This document shows positions 37,090-49,892 of a stretch of 64,000 nt of DNA, piece after piece (positions within the stretch are counted from its first letter, which is position 1; each line of letters starts with the position of its first letter). The translations under genes and the position numbers were made by a program. The notes beneath the pieces were generated by a model. It did no database searches and was not told the origin of the DNA. It saw only the letters and a list, made by a program, of their open reading frames with translations. This DNA comes from Entonaema liquescens (taxonomy: Eukaryota; Ascomycota; Sordariomycetes; Xylariales; Xylariaceae): contig CADCSX010000001.1 in the NCBI GenBank assembly GCA_902805475.1, positions 3,472,001-3,536,000 on the forward strand. Direction: 5' to 3'.

Positions 37090-38067
37090 TTTTCTACCAG
37101 TGTGAGTTTCTATAAAAGCCTGCTGGTGTTTGGGTGAGACTCTGCTCGTGTGAATAACCCTAGGTAAGTAATAAGTATTACCACCTGGCCCGTGATCACC
37201 GCTATCGCAATTTTCCTTGGATCCGGAACACGCGCCACGACGCCATAGTACTATGGTATATGAGTAATGACGTCGATAGTTTCGGAAAGCCACATCCTAT
37301 GCGATTAAATCCGAAAATCAGCGTTCCAAATTGATTGTCTCACCGTCGTGGAACGTCCCGGTACTGATTAGCGTGGGGTATGTTGCCGTTCTCTTCGTCT
37401 TACAAGGTATTAAGTCTCGAGGACGGTATCCGGCTTGTGCTGCGAATTATGCTACAAGAGCTCGGTAATCGTCCAGCCTAACCTGTTCTTCCGGATCCTT
37501 GGTCCCCTCTCCTGCTCTAGTTCATACCGCAACCACGATTAGACAATTCTCTTTCCCACGCGCCTAATACATATTATGTTAACACTCTACTGACTTGTTG
37601 TAGTACTTAGAGACAGATGCGGATATAAAAGCAGCAGTTGAACTCTGCCGGGTGTGATTCCAAACTTTGTCGATACTTATAGCATCCATCTTGGTAGGGT
37701 TATATGTGACGTTACGCAGCTACACCCAAGCAAGTACTACTAAAGAAATTTAGTCCAACTGACTGTACCCAGGCTCGACTAGATTCATGCTGATGAAAAC
37801 AAATCCTTATTGGTGCTGGTCACCTACGTGTAACATTCGTCTCCTCGGGTCTAATCTCTAACTATTAATGCCCAGCACACCCCAGAGTGTGATCGTTGAA
37901 TATATGAAGACAGGTAAATATCATTCGAATTATCATTAAGGTAGAAAGGAGAAGGGGCCCGGACATAAAAGGAGCGGGTTTTCGCTGTTCTAAACAACTC
38001 AACAGACCTACGATTTAAACTAATTAGGTAGGTAGGCGCATTTCAATTACATATCAACTCAACAGTC
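37090..38067. other. P450 promoter and downstream flank of secreted-protein gene
   Basis: No coding signal. Contains the probable P450 promoter and the 3' region of the minus-strand secreted-protein gene. Confidence 0.4.
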
Positions 38068-38670
38068 TCAAGATACTGCGCTACAAATCAACTCGATAGC
38101 TCCCAGTTCCCAAGAAAAGCCTGTGTTCTCCGTCTCCCAAGTTGCCCAATTAAACGCAGCGATGCCGTTCGTTCTAGCTCCCTGGAACGAGCTTACAGGA
38201 GCCACTATCCTCTGGGCTTCTCCAGTAAAGTTCATCACGTATCTCCATGTGCTGTTATATGCTTCTATCGAACAGTTCTCCATCGTCTGAATTTCCAAGG
38301 TGATAGATGCGTCCGGCGGGGCTTTCATAGTGAATGCGATTGCGTCGTACCCCAAGTCTTCTGAGTCGACACAGGGTACAGTTTCGTAGAAGTAGGACGA
38401 TGGCCCGGGGTTGAACGAGATAGTGTCGCCAGACACCGAAATAGATGTCATAGATCCATCGTCTGTTAAATATTAGTTCAATAAGGCTTTGTGCTTATGC
38501 TGTTAGGGGATTACGCATAGCCTACCACTTGCCTTCAACCCAAGGCTATTCCTCCTATCCGAAAACCGAGAGAAGTTGTCAATTAGTAGATTCGAGGAGC
38601 AGAGTACAGCTATAGCTTTAGAAGTGCGCAGCCCTACCGCCAGGTAATAGAGAACGCGTCGTGGGTGCAT
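38068..38670 (-). CDS. Small secreted beta-sandwich-like protein, 179 residues
   Basis: Exon 1, 38670-38526, starts MHPRRVLYYLAVGLRTSKAIA, a basic and hydrophobic stretch acting as a signal peptide with likely cleavage after AIA. Intron 38463-38525 (GTAGGC...AACAG) joins in phase to exon 2, 38462-38068. The mature part runs LLIDNFSRFSDRRNSLG, then alternating short hydrophobic strands (SISVSGDTISFNPG, YDAIAFTMKAP, ITLEIQT, RIVAPVSSFQ, WELGAIELIC). It holds four cysteines that could form two disulfides. I recall similar ascomycete secreted proteins with an IDNF...N.LG start and galactose-binding-like or CIA30-like folds, some attached to wall-active domains. No catalytic motif is visible. It may bind wall or host glycans (inference). 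The minus-strand neighbours are not co-spaced tightly enough to suggest shared control. Confidence 0.78.
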
Positions 38671-39275
38671 ATTGAACAATGACGCGGGGGCCTCATGTAG
38701 TTGGGAGCGTTAAAGGGGAAAGGGAAATGGGCATTGGGGGATAAATACTCCTGTGAAGGGGATTGTCTGGGACTTAGCTGAAAATAACGGCTTCAAAATT
38801 GCTCCTATAATTAGGGGTAGGGTATTATAGTTTATCAATGCCACAACCGGTTCATGGATCCGGTTTACTACTTACGGGACTCGCAGAATCAAGTGCTTGA
38901 AAGGAAACTTCTGAAACTATCATTGTTTATACTAGCTATCTAGCTACCCACCAGCCGTTGGAAACAGACTGGCTGAGTCTGTGGGATGTTTTGGTCTCCT
39001 TAGAATGAGCCTTCGTATCAAGTGCTAATGAGAGCTAAAGAATCCGAAATGCAACTATGCCTGAGAATCAGGACTTTCTGTATTAGGGGTTTTTTTTTCC
39101 TTTTGGATTTTCTTTCTGGCCTCCTTACGGCCACCGAAACATGTAATCATCACTCCGAAACTCACTGCAAGAATGCTATGCTCACCCGTCAACTAATGCA
39201 AAGTAAGCCACAAAGGTTCGCCGTCGCCATGCCATGCCATGCCATGCTATTCCGTCCAGACCGATTTGCCCTTAT
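38671..39275. other. Intergenic; no gene seen
   Basis: The region contains the secreted-protein promoter and the 3' flank of the Pro/Gln-rich gene. A CCATG array (GCCATGCCATGCCATGCCATGC) lies at about 39229-39248. An 85-codon open frame here has no support. Confidence 0.4.
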
Positions 39276-40507
39276 CTAAGGGTTGCGGATATTGGGGATG
39301 AATTCTTCGTCGTCGGACTCGGCGAAGCTGACAGCTCGCTCATGCTGCTCGCGGTAACGCTGAATGCGTTCATCGCGGGCTCGGCGTTCTCGTTCTTCCT
39401 CCATCTCCTTGCGTTCCTAGGTACAGACTTCCGTTAGCTACGTGTTGAAGTATAAAGTGTTGTTAAGGGGAATTCTCTTACCTGCTCAGTGAGCTGGGGT
39501 TCGGGGGCTGGAGCGGCGGCTGGAGCGGCGCCTTGAGCGCTGCCTTGAGTGGTACCTTGGACAGCGACTTGGGGGGACATTGGACGGCGACTTGGGGGAC
39601 CTTGGATATAACCGAAAGTGGGATTATAAGTAGGGCCATAAGAAGGAATCTGATACTGGGTTTGGATCGGAGTTTGTCCGAAGGCAGCAGCTGGGTAAGC
39701 CGGAAGCTGAGATTGAGGATACTGATGCTGAGGATACTGAGGCTGAGGATACTGCGCCTGGGGATACTGCGTCTGGGGATACTGTGTCTGGGGGACAGTT
39801 GCGTTACCGGACTGGTTTGAAGCTGCCTGGTTCACATAGCCCCGAGCGTACTGGTTGAGAGTCTCAAGGCCAGCTCTATTCAGAGTAGAGACACCAGTTC
39901 CCTGGGTCTGGGGTACTGCACCAGCAGGATAGGGGACAGGGGGACGGGCAGCCGGGTCATGCGAACCGCGGGTGAAGTAGTTGTTCGGATGATAATAGGT
40001 TGCGCATTGTGCGCAGTTGCATCCATTGGGGTGCTGAGGTCGCTGGAGCGGTGCGGCGGCCTGCTGTGTGTTTGTCGCCTGTTGGGGAGGCGCCTGAGCT
40101 GCTGGAGCGCCTACACAGAATAGTTGTATTAGATTTCATCCACGAAATCATTAGGAACATCATTTGCTACGGAACTTGCGAAAATCGATACATATGAGTG
40201 GCGTTAAGTTTTAAAGAAACGGAGACTTACCTGGGTAAAAAGCAGGGTCGTAGACACCTGTGCCAGGTTGAGGGTAGAAGACAGGGTAGTCATAACCAGG
40301 TCGTAGTTGAACCATTTCCTGACGTCGGGGAGGGCCGGCAGGGCCGGCAGGACCAGAGGTTGATGAACCAGAAGGTCTGGCGGTTGAAGGATCAGACGCA
40401 GGGCCGGAAGTTCGAGGTGCCTGAGAAGGGCCAGAAGGCTCAGAAGGGCCAGAAGATGGTCCACGAGAGCCTTTCGGCTGCTCCTTATTCTTAGGATTGT
40501 GCGACAT
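39276..40507 (-). CDS. Pro/Gln-rich low-complexity protein, 348 residues
   Basis: Three exons, 40507-40231, 40110-39482 and 39416-39276, join in phase across GTAAGT...GTAG and GTAAGA...CTAG introns. Exon 1 encodes a Pro/Ser/Gly-rich start (PSSGPSEPSGPSQAP) ending near DYPVFYPQPGTG. Exon 2 has a compact cysteine motif CNCAQC followed by ATYYHPNNYF, then about six imperfect QYPQ repeats (residues 210-240) and SYGPTYNPTFGYIQG. Exon 3 is a charged helix (ERKEMEEERERRARDERIQRYREQHERA) ending in the acidic DDEEFIP tail. No known family is recognised. The composition suggests a disordered scaffold or RNA-associated protein. The CNCAQC motif, flanked by aromatic residues, may be its only ordered or metal-binding element. 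All three exons share frame and codon style, so the gene model is firm although the function is not. Confidence 0.78.
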
Positions 40508-43500
40508 GACTGAATGAGGTCAAAGTGTAATGACGGGTAAAGAGTGAAGGTATTCGCGAATGTGGGAAGAAACACGAAAATGGGTGGAAATGGATGAACC
40601 GGTCAGTAAATTACTATCCGCTTCTCAGATATGACTTCGAAGAAGTATGTGCTTGGAAAGAAGTGCGAGAGTGTGGTGGGTTGGAGAGAAGTCGGGTTGT
40701 TTTGCTCGAGAAGGATGCAGCCAGCCCAGTTGGTTTTTTATTTTCGATCGTGGGCCTAAAATGTCTGGCCCTAAAGAATACCCCGTCTTGCATGTGACCA
40801 TCAATGACGGCGACGACATGACGGCTGCTATGTGCTATGCCGTCGCTGATGGTGTCTTGTTGACGACGATGACGGTCCTCTTTGTCTATTCTACATATAG
40901 GACAACGGCAATGTAGGATCGCCAACTCCTGAACGAATGACCAAAGACTGTGAGAAACTTCACAAAAGCTTCAAACTGAACCACTATCTCGGTCCTCGAT
41001 ACTACGGCATCCGTTTTTACTCGCCTCGTCAGTTTGTATTATCCCCCAGATCCCTAGACGGCTAAGACAACTGGGACACAGAACCCCTAACTAGATCAGT
41101 AATATATTCCAACTAAGTTTAAGGTTCATGGTTCTTCAAGCTTCAACAGAGTTTCGTTGTCATGAATAGTTCATACTCTCATGTTGTCGACTTAAGAATC
41201 AATACTGAGTTGTATTAACTATAGAGTTGTTTACGTCGAGGATTTCGAACCGCAAACTAAAGAATAGCACTCTTAAGTTATCTCTTATACATTTTGTTTT
41301 ACTCGGCTGTATCTCTTACTGAGGGGCGCCAGAGAGCTTTTGATACCTTTAAGATCGTAGAAAGGTTGCGAGCAAAGAAAATAAAGGGGGGCTCTTGTAA
41401 TGTAGGTAATAGCTGAGCGGCAATGTCTACATTATAGTTCCGGACCAAGTAATATACAAGGGAGTAACTCGTAGAAGACTCATCAAGCTATATTAATCAT
41501 TATGTAGATACCTCTTTAGACATGGAGATAGGGGACCATACGAATTATGCTTCTTGCAATAGTGGGGCCCAGGAATAGGGGTAATGCTTTGTGGTGAAGT
41601 ATGCAGCCAAATACGTTATTGTCTGAACTATTAATCGTCTTACTCCAATATCTAATAGTCGTACCACGTAGCGAGCATTTGATAAAATTAAGAGGAAGAA
41701 AAGTCGACTAGGTAGGTATATTAAGTTTAAGTGATATCCCTAGTTACAAGCGAGTTTGCTCTTCATCATTTCAGGGGAATGCATGGAATCATCTAAGATT
41801 CACTTGTGTTAAACTCTATACGCCTAATATACATTTAGATCAAATATTCTTTCTATCATTTTATTCTTATGATGAAGTAAGTTGTATGGACTTTTCTTAG
41901 ATGCGCCGTTGTAATACTTCAAGGGTAGAATAGATTCTGTAGTACTCGACAATACCAAGTATGCCTTGGGTAGAAAATGATGTGTAATCAATTATTCAAG
42001 CTATAGCCTTTTTAAAGTAAATGACTTTGGAGCGTGTATCTATAGATTAAGTATATATATTAAGAAGAGGCAGTACCGCCGGGCTCCGGAGTCTACTGGA
42101 ACAAACGACTTATACATAATTGGACCCGGTAGTTCCGTACAGCGTTCAGCACAGGTTGGCTAGTGAAAGTGGCAGTGTTCTGTCAGCATCACTATCCAGT
42201 TTAAAGTCTATTATGTGATAGGCGTGAGAAGGCACAACATCCACGGTTATTAGGAGACGGACAGATTGAGCCCCCTTCTACCGAGACTGGAGAACCAACA
42301 GCGTACAATGAACACGTCAAGCATGATCCGATAGAACGAGGCTGTCTAAATTCCTCATACCCATTGCTGACGGGCTTGACCTTGCGTAAAAGTAGTTGTG
42401 GAATATGGTAATAATGATCTTCCCAATTCATTTGTATGTTTACCCAACCTAATTCGTTCACGTTGACGAACAATTGTTCTATGTGAGATCACACTTTCGG
42501 ATCAGCTTAGCCACAAGAGTGGTCCTGTGTGGTTAAAGAAGATCGATAAAACATCACCTAATACGTCGCGGTAATATGATATAAGGTTTTTGATATAGGA
42601 TTCGGAAATATGGGCAATAGTTGTATCAAATTGTAAATAGGAGGGGGGTTACAGGTGATATATCTATCATTGAGGCGAGTTTGGCGGAGTTAATCTTACC
42701 CCTATATACAATTTTTATCGATAAGTGATAGAATCTAAGACATGCTTACATAACCTCGTAAGTATTCAGTTATCATTCTTTTACAATCAACTCTATTTAA
42801 ATTAATTCTTTCCATCATACATCATCGGTTACTCGTCAATTTACCATGATAACAGGCAGCAGTAAAAGTTCGAAAAAAAAACCCCCGTACGTCTGAGATA
42901 CGTTAGGTATTTTGAATGTCATAACTTTATACCGCCTCCGCCTGTGCCGAACTATTATCAGTGCTACACCGCATCGTGTCCTAAATCCACGTTGGATTGG
43001 TTAGGCTATTCTGAGCCACGCCCACGCGCCCACACGCCCATAAACCCATAAACCCATAAACCCACATACCAAGGCTCCAATCATTCCTCTACTTCGTTCA
43101 GTTCGTTCAGTTCGTTTACTAGGTCCTAGACCCATCTACCAGACCCTTACCAAAATATGGTTTGGGTTTTCTGGGGAACATCAAATAGACGGGCCGTGTT
43201 GATCCCAAGCGGGAAGGTCTTACAATTCGGGGGTTTCGATTCGGTTTTGACTCGCTCAACTCACCATCAATCTTCAATCTACCTGAATCTACTTTGCTGC
43301 GCTAGCCTGCTTCATCAGCCCTAGCCATACATTCTAACCATACATTCTAGCCATACATATTATAGAGGACCCCACGATCTGCTTGTTCCATATTGGAACC
43401 ATTCCCATTATCCTCTGAGGCGAACCTGTTTGTTGGATCGCTAATGCTAGGCGCCTCAACTCTGTGCCCCTACGAACGACCCTGATAACGTGCAGATGCC

Positions 43501-44472
43501 ATATTTAGAAGTTTAAATATGGGTCATCCGCCGAGCTACAAGTTTAACGGAGGTTGGTGTATTGCCCTAAGGCTTTTGGCGTCACTCAGCCTCTCAGCCG
43601 TTTTCATAGAATTTACTGTTCTTAACCTGAACGCCCTAGCGTTACCGGGGAGCTGGACCACAAAGAAGCGGTGACCATTGTTGACTAGGCCAAACGACTG
43701 CTAGGTTAGGTTGTTACAGGTTCGTGTGTGGTTTTTTTTTTGTTTTTTGTTTTTTCATCATTCGAGGTGAGTAGAACGCGACTGTTCGGTAGCTAAGGCT
43801 TGCGGGCCCCGAGAAACTTAACCAGCTCGAGCCATCTTGGCGTAACCGCTTCGGTTTATTGGATATCATTGTCGCCGGGAGCGACGGCTGACATACGTTA
43901 TCACCTACGTGTATATATGCTTTGCCTCCCTGCCGATAACTTGTAGTGATTTATATGAAAAGGTCGAGGCCCGCACGATCGCGACCATGCAATTTTGACT
44001 ATTCAATACCACTCGAATATAGGTATTTATATATTGGAATTTAAACAAGATCGCTAGCACCTATATGCATTCATACTTCGACTAGCTCTAACCCTTCGGC
44101 CTCCAATTTTACTTGCAGCTTATATGAATGATTTCGATATTGAGGAGCTGTGCCGACTACAGTTTATTTGCGACTGTATATCCTTTACGCCGTTCGGAAA
44201 CAGCAAAACCTGCCTCCAATTCCTCTTGTTCTCACGTTAGGCCTTTAACTCTTGAACATCTGGACGAAGAAAAGAGACTGTGCGAATACTGATGCGTTGA
44301 GATCTGTCTGGCAAAATTATCTTGCACAGGTTTCCGTGTATAAGTACCGGGACCAGACCAAAGGCATACATAACAATAACCACGACGGGAAGCTCGGTGG
44401 CCGAATTATCCCTGCGCTCGAGGTGTTGTAACACATTGAGAATTTTGAACCTAGCAAAACGTTCCTTCAATA
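40508..44472. other. 4 kb gene-poor region
   Basis: No coding region can be supported. The left 2 kb is moderately AT-rich and may be decayed DNA. The right part has promoter-like features for the F-box gene: T-rich runs at 43731-43755 and short tandem repeats of CCCATAAA (about 43036-43065) and GTTCAGTTC (about 43098-43120). Open frames at 40614-40925 and 42201-42473 lack any family signal. Confidence 0.4.
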
Positions 44473-47400
44473 ATGGATACTACTACGTCGTCAAACTCGG
44501 TGCGATCCTGGTATGCAACATTTGCCCGAATTTACTTTAAGCCGCGATCTTTAGTTCGAAAGCTTCAAAAGAGAAATTCGCTTCCGGTTGAGACAAGCGA
44601 CCGGAGGCCATTCAGCTCGCCGACAATTCGCCTAGTCGCTACCGACGATGACCGCCATAACCCAGAAAGCCGTGCTGAAGCCACCAACCCCAATTTTAGA
44701 ACATTGTAAGTTATTTTAATTCGATGCAAGCCCCCCGGAATGTCTTACATAGTGAGGAGCATCAGCTTCTACTTCAGCTCTCTAAGCCATATCCAAATCT
44801 TTCGATTTTTCAACTCGAAACGGGTCAATTCTTACTGAATTCCATATATTCCCCAAAGTTGGGTTTCCTGGTTCATCTTGTGTCAAAGTCAAGAAGGATG
44901 TTCCATTCCCTATTCCCTATTCCCTATTCCCCCTTTTTCTATGTAACTTAACAAATGGCGTCATATGTTCCTGTACGTTCCTTGGCTGCTGTGGTGTTTC
45001 TGGGGTGACATGCCGCTCTCCCCAAGGGAACACATCCATTCTGTCAGGGGTTAATTAATTTCCACCGCGATTTGCTACATAAAGACAGCCTCGCGCTACC
45101 AACAGCCGAGCGTGGCCGCCTATTACGAGTTTGAACTGGTTTCGGACTATTTCTAGATAGCCTAAGCCGAATATGACCAGGAAGCCCAGTCTATGTAGTA
45201 GTTGATAACAAGTCAGGAAGCGCCATGGGCCTAGAGCTGCAACTTTGTCTAAGCTCCCGACCAAAAAGTTCGCCAGTTTAGGTGATGCAAGGCACACGCT
45301 TGGTCTTTTAATCTCTTAATCTCTGTGGACCCATCGAAACCTGTCGATCTTCACCTCTGGTCTCTCTCAATGTCTACCCTTCTTAGCCGGGTCCCTTTCT
45401 TTCCTACTAATAAACCTATTCTTTCTTCTAGAACCACGAGGCACCGGAGATCACAGACTGAATCCGCTGTGGTGTTTCAATCACGATCTGATGATAACGT
45501 CGATAACGTGTTGGAGCCCGTACCATCGTTAGACGGCTCCACAATGGGCCCTTCGTATGCTTCTCGCGACCCCGGATTTACTCCTAATTCTTTTACGATA
45601 CGAGACCCCTCGGCAAAAGAATCGACAATGAAGACTGACCGCCCAAACTTTAACACTATTGGGCAAACGTACGCCCAGCAAGTCCAACAAACCCAGCAAC
45701 CGACAAGATTGCCGCCGGCAATGATGAGCAATTATGCGCAAATCGATATGCGACCCGTTGTACCGAACCGTTCCAGGAGGACTTCGAGCAGCGGGTCCAG
45801 TGTTGCGAGTTCAGTGAGAACAAACGAGACTTTCGATGCTATCCTTTCAAGTCCAGCTAGCAGCAGGACGAGCCTCGAGTCTTGGAATTCTAGTCCGAGA
45901 AGGGTTGAGTACGGATGGCAGCGACCGGCACCAATTAAACAATATAGGCGGAGGAGAGAAACGGGTGAAATGTTGGCTGCCCTACCTGAAGAAGTTCTAG
46001 GACTTATTCTAGAACAACTAAAAGAGTTGCATTTAAAGCCTGGTAGTACAAGTTGTGCAACATGCATGATGAGAGATTTGTGTTCTGTCGCCGTGGCGGG
46101 GAAGGGGTTGTTGAAAGTCGCCCAAGTCGCACTGTGAGTTGTTCTACAATAGCGGAGACTGGAAAGGAGAGTACTAACAGATAATTGAAGATATCAAGAT
46201 ATCCAACTAGTCGGGGCAGATTCCCAGATGCAGAGGAAGCGATATAAGCTAAACTTCGGATCTCGTCTAGTTTTACTTCGACGAACATTAAGATCAAACC
46301 CCAAACTGGCGGCGATGGTTCATAGTCTAAAGGCTCCAGCTGTGAGCCAAGGCGTTCCCCTCGACTTATACCAGAATCTAGTGGCTTCTGTCGTTATGGC
46401 ATGTCCTAACCTCGAGCGATTAGTCGGCTTTCACCAGAACCACGACTACTCATTCAACCGTCTATTCAACGCATTATCAACTAGGCGTAAGCTAGGAGAG
46501 ATGCATTGGACCATTGAACCCTCTCAATTTCAGAGGAAGCGTCGTCTTTCGAATGCCGCGGCGCTACTCAATTCTGAAAACCCAAACTACAAGGAAGCCC
46601 CAGGAGACTTACCACACCAGCTAAGCGAAGACTTCCTGGAACTTCACACGGATTGGGAGCATTTAAAAACTTTGTCGATTCACTGTCTTCCGGGTGCGAC
46701 GCTCACTCCGGTATCCCTTATACCCGACATATTATCTCGCTTACCGGCCCTTGAGAATCTCCATCTATCTCACTTACCTTTCACAGCTTTTAACGATGCA
46801 AATCTACTCTCATTGCCTCCATTAAAAACACTTACATTATCGCATCTTCCAGGTGTATCCAGCGAGGGTTTATCCTCCTTTGTTAGGCGGCCATCTAGTC
46901 GGTCGCTAAAAAAGCTTACCCTTCAGCATATGGACGTCGACTCATTGCCAACACTGAGCCAGATTCTCTCGAACCTTCAAGTCCTAGAGATACTCTCATT
47001 AGTTCAGAGTTCTCCACCAATTATGCCGCCAAATGAAATGATATGGCTATTTCCTTACCTGGCGTCGCCCTCGTTACGCAAATTACACTGGGACATCACG
47101 AGCAACCAAACATCCGCGAATAGAGCAGACACGATCCTTTCTAGGAGCATAGAAGCGAACGGTTTCCCGTCACTACGGATTCTACGCGCGCCGAATGATC
47201 CTGAAGGGATTTTCCAGTCGCTTTGTAAGCCCATGGAGAAGATTGAAACATCTAGTGATAAGTTTCGTGGTCTTATTTCTAAGTGCACATCGCGACCTAG
47301 CCCTCCGGCAACTCCAACAACACCGAATACGCCGAAGACTCCTAGCAAGTCTCCTTCGGGCCTTAGTTTTCCGATGGAAGACCAGCTCTTTCCCTCCAAA

Positions 47401-47781
47401 ATGTCGAGTAACCTTTCACAAGCTCGAACCGCGGCACAGAGCAGGCTAGAGGCAGCATGGCAGACACCTCGATTCGTCGTGAACGTCATTGACGATGACG
47501 GATCTGTGGCTGAGAATTATGGGATCGCCGGCTTTATTGGCCGAGTGGAGTCGAAAATTCAGTACTGCATGATGCCAGATGAGGGCGCGACAGATGAGAA
47601 CGGCGGACTTGTCGATATTTCGGACGTACTCAGCGACCAGGGCGAGAACCTGAAAGTTGAAGGCAGGGAGGGCTGCAACGGGCGCTGGAACTCGTATAAC
47701 GGAAACATCGCTGACAAGAAGGAGCGCGAACGGTGGTTTCACACTGAACGCGGACGTTGGCGTCTTGTGACACTATCCTAA
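44473..47781 (+). CDS. F-box protein with leucine-rich region, 841 residues
   Basis: Exon 2 (45432-46133) and exon 3 (46191-47781) join across intron 46134-46190 (GTGAGT, TACTAAC, AAG) in phase. The F-box is at about residues 255-300 (EMLAALPEEVLGLILEQL, then DLCSVAVAGKGLLKVA). It is followed by Leu-rich repeats (LENLHLSHLPF, LKTLTLSHLPGV, LKKLTLQHMDV, LEILSLVQSS) and a Ser/Pro/Thr-rich segment (PPATPTTPNTPKTPSKSPSG). F-box proteins bring substrates to SCF ubiquitin ligases through Skp1. Exon 1, 44473-44705, is joined by a 726-base intron that ends in a good TACTAAT branch, pyrimidine tract and TAG, and phase is kept (TT+A). This intron is long for a fungus. The alternative is a start at ATG 45370, which shortens the product. 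The N-terminus to the F-box looks disordered. Confidence 0.82.
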
Positions 47782-48379
47782 GGGATGGAAACGAACGAAC
47801 CTGGTTAGGAGTTTAACTGATTTTTTGGGATTTATTTACGTACATATATTATACCATTTAAGAGAAACGGGGGTGGCGATTTATGTTCAATATATCTGGA
47901 ATATGAAGGAAACAAGGGGAAATTGGGTACGAATACCCAATGTTTATTATATTTATTTATGTCTATAACTATACGATACCCCATCTAAGTAGTAATTGGA
48001 AGGCAAATTTTAAGGGTTGGAAGTAAATTTTGTATTTTATCGCATTCTGTGAACAAATAAATAATGGCTTCAATTGAAATAAATCTGATTAAATTGTGTA
48101 ACAAAGATGCCCCCTGTAGAGATTGGAGACATCGGAAACGCCGGCCACTCGGCCCCGAGATCTCCATTCGCGGAATTATGGCCGAAAAAAACCGCAGCAG
48201 ACGTCATTGTTACAAATTTTACCTTTTAACTTCAACACCAAACCTCAACACCTATACAATACACTTTGCACCACCAGCCTTAGAAAGCAACTCTGAAGAA
48301 AATACCAGGATAAATTGGTAGGCATTATTGCGCACTATTGTATTCGAGTTGAGAATATTTGATATAATCCTCCACAAAA
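47782..48379. other. Intergenic; F-box 3' end to Jac1 promoter
   Basis: No supported gene. An 85-codon open frame at 48064-48321 overlaps the Jac1 leader and shows no family signal. Confidence 0.4.
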
Positions 48380-49246
48380 ATGCGGCCCTCATTACTCCTT
48401 CAGAGACCACTGCAGCGCGTTTGCGATGTCTGTAAGCAGCAACGTCGCCATGCGACTTCGACGACTACCACCAACGCCTCTCCAACCAGCTCCATCATAT
48501 CAAACCGAAGTGTTCCTTCCCACCACCTTGCCACCGTAAGACCAGTCTTCTACAGACCGCACGTCAGCAGTACCTCCAGTACAACCCTCCAGGCAACAAA
48601 ACGCCACCTATCAAGCAGTGCGATATCCTCTGCCCGCGCACGACGAACAACCAAAGACCAGGAACCCACCAAGACGGAGCGAGAAGACCCAAGCAGCAAA
48701 TCCACATCCTACTACGACCTGTTCCCGGAGACCCTACCCCTCGGCCCCCCGCCCGCCGGCCCCTTCGCCATCGACGTCCGCGCCCTGCGCCGCGAGTTCC
48801 TCGCGCTGCAGGCGACGGCGCACCCGGACCTGGCGCCGGCCGACGCGTCCGCCAAGCGGCAGGCGGAGGCGGCGTCGTCGCGGATCAACGAGGCGTACCG
48901 GACGCTTGCGGAGCCGCTTTCGCGCGCGCAGTACCTTTTGCGGCTGCGGTGGGACGTCGATGCGGCGAACGAGGAGACGGCGCAGGTGGAGGACCCGGAG
49001 CTGCTGATGCTGGTGCTGGAGACGAGGGAGGCTATTGAGGACGCGGGCAGGGAGGAGGATCTGGAGCTGCTGAGGGTGAAGAATGAGTTGAGGATGGCAG
49101 AGAGTGAGGAGAAGTTGGCGGAGGCATTTGAGAAGGGTGATAAGGAGGGGGCGAGGAGGGAGGTTACGAGGTTGAGGTATTGGGTTAATATTAGGGATGC
49201 GATTCGGAATTGGGAGGAGGGGAAGCCGGTTGTGCTGCAGCATTAG
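48380..49246 (+). CDS. JAC1: Mitochondrial Fe-S cluster co-chaperone Jac1/HscB
   Basis: A single exon encodes 288 residues. The first ~90 residues are rich in Arg, Ser and Thr and poor in acidic residues, as in a mitochondrial presequence. A type III J-domain follows from about 109 (SYYDLFPE) with the HPD triad at 148-150 (TAHPDLAP), which stimulates the Hsp70 ATPase. The C-terminal HSCB helical domain (EEDLELLRVKNELRMAESEEKLAEAF, then VTRLRYWVNIRDAIRNWEEG) binds the Isu scaffold. It transfers Fe-S clusters from Isu to Ssq1/Hsp70 in the matrix. The middle is strongly GC-rich compared with the flanks, so the antisense open frames there are shadows. Length matches fungal family members with a long presequence. 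No lesion is seen. Confidence 0.93.
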   Translation: MRPSLLLQRPLQRVCDVCKQQRRHATSTTTTNASPTSSIISNRSVPSHHLATVRPVFYRPHVSSTSSTTLQATKRHLSSSAISSARARRTTKDQEPTKTEREDPSSKSTSYYDLFPETLPLGPPPAGPFAIDVRALRREFLALQATAHPDLAPADASAKRQAEAASSRINEAYRTLAEPLSRAQYLLRLRWDVDAANEETAQVEDPELLMLVLETREAIEDAGREEDLELLRVKNELRMAESEEKLAEAFEKGDKEGARREVTRLRYWVNIRDAIRNWEEGKPVVLQH

Positions 49247-49892
49247 GGGGTTGGGTGAGTGAGTGGGATAGGATGGGATGGGATGGGCTGCTTACCTACC
49301 TGTGTAAGTAGTATATCGTGGCCTTAGGTGTTAGGGAAGATGAGTCGATTATCGAGAGAAAAAGAACCATGATATAAGGTACGATACGACATAGGAAGCT
49401 TCTCTCGGTATACTTCATTACCAGCGACTAGGTATAAAAATCCATTCTACAAACAATCGCCTCCGGCTGAAGCAGGGCAATTAGCTAATACCATACCGTC
49501 AATTATTCTGCCTTGCTGGGATCACGTAGTTGGCTGCGCCCCGGTCATTGCAACATCAGAGATCTTGCTGTAGATATGAAAAAGGCTGCCCAGCAACCCA
49601 TCCTGACCATTTTATCTACTCGGGCAGCATTATTATAACCTTATAAACTCCGCTATCTCTCTTACTCATTAATGATATACTTTTTTACCTTAGAGCAGTT
49701 ATTTTCAGAGCCATAATTCCGACGGGAATGGTCCTGTGAGCCATATACACTTTAGCCTCACCCCAAGCGCTCAATTACACGACAAGCTAGTTAGGCTTCC
49801 GCTCGTTTCTGCGACAGATATTTCGTCTCTTAAAATTCAATTCTAGCTGCGGAAAAGACCTATTTTAACTGATTTCTTAGTTCATTAGCAGG
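49247..49892. other. Intergenic; no gene seen
   Basis: Jac1 3' region and promoter of the NLR pseudogene. Short GGGAT repeats lie at about 49266-49289. Confidence 0.4.

Noticed and set aside
41238..41252. GGTTCGAAATCC on the minus strand, like a tRNA T-loop
   Set aside because: The T-stem does not pair and no D-arm or anticodon arm is present.
45055..45297. 80-codon minus-strand frame within the F-box first intron
   Set aside because: No family features; could be coincidence in intronic DNA.
48734..49243. 169-codon Leu/Arg-rich minus-strand frame
   Set aside because: Antisense shadow of the Jac1 gene.
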